NCBI RefSeq assembly: GCF_050003625.1
Contig: NC_134398.1
Coordinates: forward strand, 96,247,674-96,311,673
From: Haematobia irritans
Taxonomy: Eukaryota > Arthropoda > Insecta > Diptera > Muscidae
Reading direction: 5' to 3'
DNA length: 64,000 bases
Below the pieces are notes generated by a model. The model was not told the DNA's origin. It worked only from the letters and a program-made list of their open reading frames with translations, and made no database searches. This document shows positions 53,894 to 64,000 of this stretch, in pieces; position 1 is the stretch's first letter; every line of letters starts with the position of its first letter. Position numbers and translations under genes: made by a program.

Positions 53894-54458
53894 TAAAGCA
53901 CTCTAATACGGTGTTCTCGCCAAGCATGTTTTGGGGTTTGAAATGTTTTCCCTTCAAAACGAGTCGTTTTCGCCATACTAAAAAACAAGTTCAAATCCAA
54001 GTTTTCCTCCAAAACACGTCAATTTTAGAATGTGAACCCACCTAATTTGGAATATACCCCAAATAACATACCCTATTCAAAATATATGTCAAAATATTGA
54101 AATAAGTTTCATAAAAAAAGAATAAACAAAGGCTTTTAAGAACATGGACATGTGAAAATAACATAAAAACTTGTTTCCCTTTGCGCTCGCGGTAATTATT
54201 TGGACATAGGTTGCATATATGGAATTTCGAGTAAATGTGAATTTCTAGTTTCCATGGTAACTGTCAAACTAAAACATCTCAACCCGGTGTGAACGGTGAA
54301 ATGTTTTGGAAAAACGAATGAGGAAAACGAGTCGGTGGGAACATAGCATAAATAAATTGAAATTTCTATACGAAAATATCACTGAAATATCTCAAAAATA
54401 CATTTAATCTTTTGGGATAAGTGTCCTTTTCATAAAATAAAACGATTCCTACGGAATC

Positions 54459-54794
54459 ATGGATATGCGATGCGGAAAATGTAAAAACACTTGTCGGGAT
54501 ACAGATATAAAATGTGGAGGTTACTGCGAGAGAATGTTTCATACAAGATGTGTGGCACTCCCTAAATATGATTTTGACTCGCTTTTTAAATGCCCGAATA
54601 TCAAATATGTTTGTGATGATTGCCTGAGTTTAATAAAAACAACGAATGAAAGTTATAAAAGTCTTTACAAACTTGTCAAGAAAAATGAATTAAAAATGCA
54701 CCCAGAAAACAAATTCGTTGCCTCAACCGAATTATTTGCCAACCGAAAGCAGGTGGTTCCATCAACTATCAATGATATCTGTCAGCACAACTAA
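54459..54794 (+). CDS. PHD-finger protein (copy of unit 0)
   Basis: YVCDDCLSL version, 111 codons. Confidence 0.68.
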   Translation: MDMRCGKCKNTCRDTDIKCGGYCERMFHTRCVALPKYDFDSLFKCPNIKYVCDDCLSLIKTTNESYKSLYKLVKKNELKMHPENKFVASTELFANRKQVVPSTINDICQHN

Positions 54795-55134
54795 CATTTG
54801 GCAATTGTAACTACATGGTGGTATGTTGGATCAACTTTGCATTGGTTGTCGCAATTTCATATTAATTGTTTTGTTTGTTGGTGCAACCGCCCTCGATTTT
54901 CTTTACTATTATCCTAACCAAATTCCAATATCAAATGAAAGGGCAGATTATATTGAGATTTTATTAATTTATTACAAGATTTACAATCATAATAAACTAC
55001 GAAAATAAATACAACAAAGGCTTTTGATCTACATATATGTGAGATCAATTTACATTACAATTTACAATTTTTATAGGTAATGTTTGTATACCAATGACAG
55101 ATGGTTATTAGGTTGCAATTATGTGGTCAAACTA

Positions 55135-55538
55135 CACACTTCTTAAATTTGTTTTTCAGTATATTTAAAATATATACTTTTTTTTAATGTTTTCATAAAA
55201 TTATTCATCCACATTCGGCTACAATTGTTTTTTTCTCAGCACAACAAACTTCTTTTCGACTAATAATCTTTTTTTTTTTGCAATATTGTTTCTAGATGTT
55301 TAATTGTTTCAGAAGTCTTCTTTTATTAATGCACTTTTTCTCTGGTCACGGTCGCCATGTAGTGTCACTCACTAAGTTAGAGTAGTCAAATGAAACGAAC
55401 GAGTCCGATGATGAGTGAAGACTGAATTCATTTATTAAAGAAACATTATACGTAGGTAATTTACAAGAGAGTGATTATTGAACATATCTATTGGTACCAA
55501 TGACAGTTAAAATGATATGATTTAGAGATGGCGCTATA
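55135..55538 (-). mobile_element. LTR-element leader plus LTR (copy of unit 1)
   Basis: LTR at 55358-55538. Confidence 0.85.
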
Positions 55539-55874
55539 CCCTTGTGTCGTCCATATTCCTCGGATTCATGGATAAATGACACATTATCTGCCGGAAGTTT
55601 TAGATCCATTAGCATTCTCGGCGGGATTCCGAGCCTGGCTCGGCTTTCCTTTCGAGTCCGCTAATGGACTGGACGCACACAATTACCCTTCTCGGTCTAT
55701 CTTTCCCCTGACCTGGGAACGAGAAGACGAGCTTGGCTCATTCATCTCGTTTATATTGCGATCCGCTTCAGCTTTGGCTAAATCGGTGCGTTCGGTAGGG
55801 CAAAAGTTCAATTTCGAAGAGTTACATTCTCTTAATATTAAGTTACCTTCAATGAGCTCCTTCTTGGTTAACTC

Positions 55875-56324
55875 TCATTTTTTTATAGTTTCATTTGCTT
55901 TGAGGAGGCGCCTCGAGTCATTTTCCGACATATCCTTCTTACCTGTTAATCTCTGCTTCACTTTAAAGGCCTCTTTGACCCTTAGAAAGAAGAAAGAGTC
56001 AGTGGAGGATATGTCATCCGATTTATCCCCAGACACTCCCACATCGCGCATCGCTTCCACCAGCGAACCAGCTTCGCTGATCGGCGTATTCGAAATTGCC
56101 TTCTGTTTTTCGTGCTCACCAACAAGAGCCTTTGCATTCCTGAGCCTCATGGCCTCCATCTCCATCAACTGATCCTTCTTCTCCAACCTACGAATACATA
56201 GTCTTGCATTTTTCAAGGATGCCCTCGAAAGTGTCGACGATGCATTCGAGGTTAAGTCGTCAGCAACGTAAACATCTGGTTTCACGTTAACGTTATCACT
56301 CATATTTCCTAAATCAATTTGCAA
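55875..56324 (-). pseudogene. LINE-B ORF1 N-terminal half (copy of unit 1)
   Basis: 149-codon NETIKK version. Confidence 0.6.
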
Positions 56325-56639
56325 AGATTTCCTCTTAAAAAAATTATCTTAATGTCAAGAAAAAACATAGTAAAATACACATCTGTTACTACTGGCGCCA
56401 TCTATTGGCGTGTGTATATCACTTACCATATTGATATAGAAAACTACAGCGCCATCTGTCGGCGAGTATATGACAACCACCATCTTTACATATAAATACT
56501 ATGCAATTTCCATCAGCATTGCCAGATTCAAGAACAATTGAAATTTCTATACGAAAATATCACTGAAATATCTCAAAAATACATTTAATCTTTTGGGATA
56601 AGTGTCCTTTTCATAAAATAAAACGATTCCTACGGAATC

Positions 56640-56975
56640 ATGGATATGCGATGCGGAAAATGTAAAAACACTTGTCGGGATACAGATATAAAATGTGGAG
56701 GTTACTGCGAGAGAATGTTTCATACAAGATGTGTGGCACTCCCTAAATATGATTTTGACTCGCTTTTTAAATGCCCGAATATCAAATATATTTGTAATGA
56801 TTGCCAGAGTTTAATAAAAACAACGAATGAAAGTTATAAAAGTCTTTACAAACTTGTCAAGAAAAATGAATTAAAAATGCACCCAGAAAACAAATTCGTT
56901 GCCTCAACCGAATTATTTGCCAACCGAAAGCAGGTGGTTCCATCAACTATCAATGATATCTGTCAGCACAACTAA
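56640..56975 (+). CDS. PHD-finger protein (copy of unit 1)
   Basis: YICNDCQSL version. Confidence 0.66.
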   Translation: MDMRCGKCKNTCRDTDIKCGGYCERMFHTRCVALPKYDFDSLFKCPNIKYICNDCQSLIKTTNESYKSLYKLVKKNELKMHPENKFVASTELFANRKQVVPSTINDICQHN

Positions 56976-57315
56976 CATTTGGCAATTGTAACTACATGGT
57001 GGTATGTTGGATCAACTTTGCATTGGTTGTCGCAATTTCATATTAATTGTTTTGTTTGTTGGTGCAACCGCCCTCGATTTTCTTTACTATTATCCTAACC
57101 AAATTCCAATATCAAATGAAAGGGCAGATTATATTGAGATTTTATTAATTTATTACAAGATTTACAATCATAATAAACTACGAAAATAAATACAACAAAG
57201 GCTTTTGATCTACATATATGTGAGATCAATTTACATTACAATTTACAATTTTTATAGGTAATGTTTGTATACCAATGACAGATGGTTATTAGGTTGCAAT
57301 TATGTGGTCAAACTA

Positions 57316-57718
57316 CACACTTCTTAAATTTGTTTTTCAGTATATTTAAAATATATACTTTTTTTTAATGTTTTCATAAAATTATTCATCCACATTCGGC
57401 TACAATTGTTTTTTTCTCAGCACAACAAACTTCTTTTCGACTAATAATCTTTTTTTTTTGCAATATTGTTTCTAGATGTTTAATTGTTTCAGAAGTCTTC
57501 TTTTATTAATGCACTTTTTCTCTGGTCACGGTCGCCATGTAGTGTCACTCACTAAGTTAGAGTAGTCAAATGAAACGAACGAGTCCGATGATGAGTGAAG
57601 ACTGAATTCATTTATTAAAGAAACATTATACGTAGGTAATTTACAAGAGAGTGATTATTGAACATATCTATTGGTACCAATGACAGTTAAAATGATATGA
57701 TTTAGAGATGGCGCTATA
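57316..57718 (-). mobile_element. LTR-element leader plus LTR (copy of unit 2)
   Basis: LTR at 57538-57718. Confidence 0.85.
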
Positions 57719-58047
57719 CCCTTGTGTCGTCCATATTCCTCGGATTCATGGATAAATGACACATTATCTGCCGGAAGTTTTAGATCCATTAGCATTCTCG
57801 GCGGGATTCCGAGCCTGGCTCGGCTTTCCTTTCGAGTCCGCTAATGGACTGGACGCACACAATTACCCTTCTCGGTCTATCTTTCCCCTGACCTGGGAAC
57901 GAGAAGACGAGCTTGGCTCATTCATCTCGTTTATATTGCGATCCGCTTCAGCTTTGGCTAAATCGGTGCGTTCGGTAGGGCAAAAGTTCAATTTCGAAGA
58001 GTTACATTCTCTTAATATTAAGTTACCTTCAATGAGCTCCTTCTTGG

Positions 58048-58503
58048 TTAACTCTCATTTTTTAAAGTTTCATTTGCTTTGAGGAGGCGCCTCGAGTCAT
58101 TTTCCGACATATCCTTCTTACCTGTTAATCTCTGCTTCACTTTAAAGGCCTCTTTGACCCTTAGAAAGAAGAAAGAGTCAGTGGAGGATATGTCATCCGA
58201 TTTATCCCCAGACACTCCCACATCGCGCATCGCTTCCACCAGCGAACCAGCTTCGCTGATCGGCGTATTCGAAATTGCCTTCTGTTTTTCGTGCTCACCA
58301 ACAAGAGCCTTTGCATTCCTGAGCCTCATGGCCTCCATCTCCATCAACTGATCCTTCTTCTCCAACCTACGAATACATAGTCTTGCATTTTTCAAGGATG
58401 CCCTCGAAAGTGTCGACGATGCATTCGAGGTTAAGTCGTCAGCAACGTAAACATCTGGTTTCACGTTAACGTTATCACTCATATTTCCTAAATCAATTTG
58501 CAA
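58048..58503 (-). pseudogene. LINE-B ORF1 N-terminal half (copy of unit 2)
   Basis: 151-codon NETLKNES version. Confidence 0.6.
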
Positions 58504-58715
58504 AGATTTCCTCTTAAAAAAATTATCTTAATGTCAAGAAAAAACATAGTAAAATACACATCTGTTACTACTGGCGCCATCTATTGGCGTGTGTATATCA
58601 CTTACCATATTGATATAGAAAAACTACAGCGCCATCTGTCGGCGAGTATATGACAACCACCATCTTTACATATAAATACTATGCAATTTCCATCAGCATT
58701 GCCAGATTCAAGAAC

Positions 58716-60179
58716 AGTAAGAGAAGAGATAGTGATCAGGTGATTAAAGTTGAGGAGAAAAACAATTTAAATCTTTCGGTGGTGTCAATAATGTTCATTT
58801 TGAATAATTTTTCTACCAGTTTATTATTTTTCGTTTGGAGTGTTGAAGTCCTATGAACTATCAAAATATATTGTGAATATTTGACGAAAGATTCCAAATG
58901 TAATGTAATAGACGCAATTGAATTTAAGAATAAAACCAGAAACATTAAGATTGAGGACAATGAAACTATGATTTCGTTCGACCTAATATCTCTTTTTCCA
59001 AGCATTCCGGTAAATTTTAGACGATCTGTTCTGTATTTTGAATAAAAATGACGTTCAGGCTACTTTATTAGCTTTAAACGCATTTGATAGACAAACTCAA
59101 TTTACGATGGAAACAGAAGAGGACAACAAGTTACCATACTTAGATACTATAATTCTAAGGCACACAAATGGAATAAAAATTAACTGGTATCAAAAACCAA
59201 CAGCCACAGGACGATTGATAAATTTCAACTCCAAACATCCTAGACGAATCATAATGAATACGGCTACAAATTTTATAAGAAGAGTACACGATATTAGCGA
59301 TGAAATATTTCATAAGGACAACGAGGATAAGATAAGGACTATATTACGATTAAATGATTTCCCGAATAAAACGATTGACGACCTAATTCAACACGTCAAA
59401 GAACGAAAACACACCAAACATGACGAAATTGAACCCAAAATTTACAAACCCTTGACATATATTCCCGGATTCACAGAAAGATTCAAATTATCAAATGTTT
59501 AATAAGGACTAATTTCACATTTCACAAAGGAATCACAATAATGTAAATAAATTCTTCAGTAAGACAAAATCCAAAACCAAGAAAGATGATATGTCGAACG
59601 TAGTATATAGGATAAAATGCGATGGGAAAGAATCTGATACTTGCCGAAAAGTATATATTGGTACAACAAAAACTAAATTAAAAACTAGAATCTCAGGGCA
59701 TAAATCTGATTAGAAAGCCACTGACAAGCCCTTAGAGCAAAAGCCGGCACTTGCAGCACATTGCACTCTAACAGGACATAAGCCAAATCTTAGGGACGTA
59801 GATATTTTGACGCAAGAAACCAACTATAAGAGGAGATTTACACTGGAGATGTTACATATTATAAATGTACCTCCAGAAAGACGGATGAATTTTAAGACTG
59901 ATACAGACCATTGTGCACATATTTATAGAAATATTGTACAAAAATATAAAAATCAAATTAGCCTTTAGTGTAAATTTACTCGTTTGCCAATAAGTTCATT
60001 GTTCTTTACTTCTAAAAGTAATTATCAATATTTTTGGATTTTGATATATATTTTTGTTTATTACTGTGTAAAATGTTTTCTGTTATTTGTTTAAAGAAAT
60101 TTCCCTGAAGACGAACATCGGAGATGTTTCGAAATATTGGATAATTTTAAATAAAAATACAACTCAAAACAACAACAAC
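58716..60179 (+). mobile_element. Penelope-like element (copy of unit 2)
   Basis: Carries the same 2 bp loss at AAATGTTTAATAAGG as unit 2. Confidence 0.85.
59038..59502 (+). pseudogene. PLE RT thumb-side segment (copy of unit 2)
   Basis: 154 codons ending FKLSNV. Confidence 0.7.
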
Positions 60180-60649
60180 TGTTTTTATTCATATGACCTC
60201 AAGCTGAACTAAACAAATATAAGAATTTCGTGTTTTACTTGACCACAATGATTCTTTTACAACTATAGGCCGGTATGCACCTCTAGCGAAAAATTTCATT
60301 CCCATAAGAAATGCATTGCTATTTATGCTAACGAAATTTTCGGTAGCGTTCAATTTCGTAAGCTGGTACGCACCTCTAATGAAAATAACAGGGTTGTCAA
60401 AAGCATATTTTGGCAGCAAACATTTAATTTATTACAATCATTGTGTGCGTAAAAGTTTTAAAAGGTCTGTAAATAATAAACAATTTATTTGAGGAATATT
60501 TGGAACATATATTAACAATTTTTAAAAGCGATTAGCTGGTTTAAAATTTGTGTACACAGCCCTGTTTTTTTGTTGTAGACTTAAATAAATTTTCTGATAG
60601 TTTGAAGGGGCTCTTATTGGCGTCGTTCTATATTTATTGACAAAGACGC

Positions 60650-60944
60650 CTAATTATTGCACTCATGCGATACTTTTTTGTAGTAACTTGGCGTGGTACA
60701 CCTTCTCATTATTGATGCCGCTTTTGCGAGGAGTTTTGGATATCGTATACGACTGTTTTCAACGTGGTGGGGATTCTCAGAAGCTCCGTCAAATTCAAAA
60801 AATCTTGACAGGGGAATCACATAAACGTGTGATATCCATAGTGTTGTCATCCAGCCACTTCGACAGTGTTTTTCCATTTGGGTTATCTGAACTATCATCA
60901 CCCCATACCAAATTCCTTGAGTTCAAGTCACCGCCCAGGATCTG
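60650..60944 (-). pseudogene. LINE endonuclease relic (copy of unit 2)
   Basis: AKAAS version. Confidence 0.5.
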
Positions 60945-61716
60945 ATTCGAATGTGTCTGTTACATGGAATGTAAAGCGAACCAAGTATTTGTTGTTTCCA
61001 TGGTTAGACTATGAATCAATTTGTACTAAACATTATTTAATTCCAACACTATCATGCGTGTGTATTTGTATGAAACCGAACGACAAGCAGCAATATCGAT
61101 TATGTCTTCGAGCGTAACTTATACGGCATTCTCACCAAGCATTTTTTGGGGTTTGTAACGTATTCCCTTTATAAGCACTTCAAAACGAGTCGTTTTCACC
61201 ATTCAAATTCAGAACACATGTTTCCTCAAAAACACGTCAATTTTTTAATGTAAACGGCCCTAATTTGGAATATGCTCTGACAGAACATATCCTTTTCAAG
61301 ATATATGTCAAATTATTAAAATTAATTTAATAGAAAAAACGAATAAACAAAGGCTTTAAAAACATAGGGATGTGAAAATAATTTAAAAATTTTTTCCCTT
61401 TGCGATCGCGTTATTTATTTGAACAAACGGTACGTATATTATATTATATATTAGAGTAAATGGGAATTTCGAATTTCCATGGCAACGGTCAAACTAAAAC
61501 ATCTCAACTCGGAGTGAACGGTGAAATTTTTTGGAAAAACGAATGAGTAAAACGGGTCTGTGGAAACATAGCATTATAGTGTATCCAAAATTTAGGATAT
61601 GTGCGACACGAACAGCTGATGACAGTGTTGCATATTTTTTTGGAGAAGTCCTGGATACTATTATTTTCTTTCTTTTAGTCCGTGACTGCTTAGGGTATCC
61701 TTAGAAAACAGTCTTA

Positions 61717-61842
61717 GGGCCAGTTTCTCATTGTCTTGTTATTATTTATCGTGTCGATAAAACAGCTGATCCCATACAAACATTTTACTAACCGGAGGTC
61801 TATCCACCGGTAAAAATTAATCGGAGGATGAGAAACTGGCCA
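61717..61842. mobile_element. 126 bp TTA-type MITE (copy of unit 2)
   Basis: Counterpart of 25092-25217. Confidence 0.65.
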
Positions 61843-62575
61843 TTAATGTTCATTTTTAATTTGACTCGAAATTGTTTGAAAAAATATTGAGTAGCGATGC
61901 ATTTCAATTTGAGGGTAACAGTTGAGCAAATATTGAATGTGTGTTAAATTTTACTGTTGATGGTAATGTCTGTTTTTGTTGAGAACGAGATTTTCTCAAC
62001 AATTTCTCAACTTGAATATTACCCTAATTCTTTGAAAATATGTTGAAATTTAGCATTTTTCAAACGTTTGTGTTTATTGTGTACCCCGTAAACACAGGAT
62101 GAGCGTTTTTCAAATTCAACAACTTTCCAGTTTGAGGGTAAATATAATTTGCCAATATGTCAAAATGTTGACGAAATCTTTGAAAAGGTGTTGAAGATAA
62201 TATGAGAAAACTTTGACAAAACACTACCCTAAAATGCAGCGAAAATACCATGTGGTTTTCAACACGTATTTGTGCAACGAAGTTCATGGTCAATTGGAAG
62301 AAATAAAAAAAAATTGGAAAATTTTAGACAAATAACTGAATTTACTCCAAATATTTTATAATAATAGGTAAGTGAAAATAAAAACTGAAATAAACCTTTA
62401 AAGAAGTCACTAAATGTAGATCTCTTTGCAGAAAACTAAAATTATGGATTCTACATCTTGCAAACATTAACAAGCTGACCATTGAAAAATGTGTGGCTTA
62501 TCGACAAGAAAAAGGTTCCAGATACAACAGTTCCATAGATACAACAGTTGTCAAAGTAATCAGACGTGTATATAA

Positions 62576-62747
62576 TGCGCTTTACAGACTATCAGTTATT
62601 CCGGACGGAATGTCGGTGTTTGTAAGGAATCGTACAGTGTGTCGGATCGATACGACTTGTCGGACTTAACTTATAATGTGCACAATATATGGGATATATT
62701 CGACACGAGCACTGTCGTCCGGAATAACTGATAGTCTGTAAAGCGCA
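62576..62747. mobile_element. 172 bp TAA-type MITE (copy of unit 2)
   Basis: Counterpart of 25951-26122. Confidence 0.75.
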
Positions 62748-63312
62748 TAAAGCACTCTAATACGGTGTTCTCGCCAAGCATGTTTTGGGGTTTGAAATGT
62801 TTTCCCTTCAAAACGAGTCGTTTTCGCCATACTAAAAAACAAGTTCAAATCCAAGTTTTCCTCCAAAACACGTCAATTTTAGAATGTGAACCCACCTAAT
62901 TTGGAATATACCCCGAATAACATACCCTATTCAAAATATATGTCAAAATATTGAAATAAGTTTCATAAAAAAAGAATAAACAAAGGCTTTTAAGAACATG
63001 GACATGTGAAAATAACATAAAAACTTGTTTCCCTTTGCGCTCGCGGTAATTATTTGGACATAGGTTGCATATATGGAATTTCGAGTAAATGTGAATTTCT
63101 AGTTTCCATGGTAACTGTCAAACTAAAACATCTCAACCCGGTGTGAACGGTGAAATGTTTTGGAAAAACGAATGAGGAAAACGAGTCGGTGGGAACATAG
63201 CATAAATAAATTGAAATTTCTATACGAAAATATCACTGAAATATCTCAAAAATACATTTAATCTTTTGGGATAAGTGTCCTTTTCATAAAATAAAACGAT
63301 TCCTACGGAATC

Positions 63313-63648
63313 ATGGATATGCGATGCGGAAAATGTAAAAACACTTGTCGGGATACAGATATAAAATGTGGAGGTTACTGCGAGAGAATGTTTCATACAA
63401 GATGTGTGGCACTCCCTAAATATGATTTTGACTCGCTTTTTAAATGCCGGAATATCAAATATATTTGTGATGATTGCCTGAGTTTAATAAAAACAACGAA
63501 TGAAAGTTATAAAAGTCTTTACAAACTTGTCAAGAAAAATGAATTAAAAATGCACCCAGAAAACAAATTCGTTGCCTCAACCGAATTATTTGCCAACCGA
63601 AAGCAGGTGGTTCCATCAACTATCAATGATATCTGTCAGCACAACTAA
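63313..63648 (+). CDS. PHD-finger protein (copy of unit 2)
   Basis: FKCRNIKYICDDCLSL version; followed by its tail to 63988 and the first 12 bp of a further LTR-element leader at the window edge. Confidence 0.68.
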   Translation: MDMRCGKCKNTCRDTDIKCGGYCERMFHTRCVALPKYDFDSLFKCRNIKYICDDCLSLIKTTNESYKSLYKLVKKNELKMHPENKFVASTELFANRKQVVPSTINDICQHN

Positions 63649-64000
63649 CATTTGGCAATTGTAACTACATGGTAGTATGTTGGATCAACTTTGCATTGGT
63701 TGTCGCAATTTCATATTAATTGTTTTGTTTGTTGGTGCAACCGCCCTCGATTTTCTTTACTATTATCCTAACCAAATTCCAATATCAAATGAAAGGGCAG
63801 ATTATATTGAGATTTTATTAATTTATTACAAGATTTACAATCATAATAAACTACGAAAATAAATACAACAAAGGCTTTTGATCTACATATATGTGAGATC
63901 AATTTACATTACAATTTACAATTTTTATAGGTAATGTTTGTATACCAATGACAGATGGTTATTAGGTTGCAATTATGTGGTCAAACTACACACTTCTTAA

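Larger units (their letters stand above)
45239..64000. repeat. Second copy of 8614-27375 (offset 36,625 bp)
   Basis: Every landmark and ORF boundary I compared keeps the same 36,625 bp offset from the gap to the window end, so there is no net indel over 18,762 bp. All unit-specific variants are shared: TTCGGAG against TTTGGAG, the NETIKK end, ICNDCQ, FKCRN and LLIP against LLMP. Confidence 0.92.

Overview
This is eukaryotic, insect-type DNA made almost wholly of mobile-element remains. No host gene, tRNA or rRNA gene is recognisable. AT-rich composition, a 412/mdg1-like Ty3/gypsy element with a tRNA-Arg-like primer site, four LINE remnants, a Penelope-like element, several MITE families and the 'TATACCC ... 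CGGCCCGGCCGAACTTA ... CTTGTTTT' repeat common in higher flies all suggest a dipteran, probably a calyptrate fly. The host assignment is inference.

Left part (1-5866): three LINE relics on the minus strand. They are a Jockey-type endonuclease (1-870), a second LINE endonuclease (1206-2042) and a LINE with a DUF4780-type ORF1 and an ORF2 of endonuclease, reverse transcriptase (RT) and RNase H ('LINE-B', 2531-5866). LINE-B is cut inside ORF1 by a 6.46 kb LTR retrotransposon (5867-12328, minus strand). The 5' part of LINE-B ORF1 reappears on the far side (12329-13235).

Array (12003-35015): a head-to-tail tandem array of a composite unit of about 6,673 bp. In order on the plus strand each unit holds: the LTR-retrotransposon leader and LTR; the 5' end of LINE-B (minus); a Penelope-like element (plus) with an RT core deletion and a GIY-YIG domain; a block of dispersed repeats and MITEs; and a 111-codon PHD-finger ORF (plus). 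Unit 0 (12003-18509) has lost 166 bp across the LTR edge. Unit 1 (18510-20690) is a 2,181 bp deletion derivative. Unit 2 (20691-27363) is complete. Unit 3 (27364-35015) carries a 232 bp MITE, an internal 1,622 bp tandem duplication and a truncated end.

Middle part (35016-45138): a plus-strand LINE ('LINE-D': ORF1 with zinc knuckles, endonuclease, RT) is interrupted by two MITEs and a 5.8 kb nest of insertions. That nest includes a 3,365 bp hAT-type element inserted inside a Harbinger-like MITE, both with clear target-site duplications. A 100-N assembly gap follows (45139-45238).

Right part (45239-64000): this repeats 8614-27375 at a constant offset of 36,625 bp with no net indel, including every unit-specific variant I compared. 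It is either a very young large duplication or, more likely given the gap, one locus assembled twice. No gene set here works together as a host pathway. The interest lies in the nesting history, the composite array and the intact PHD-finger ORF.
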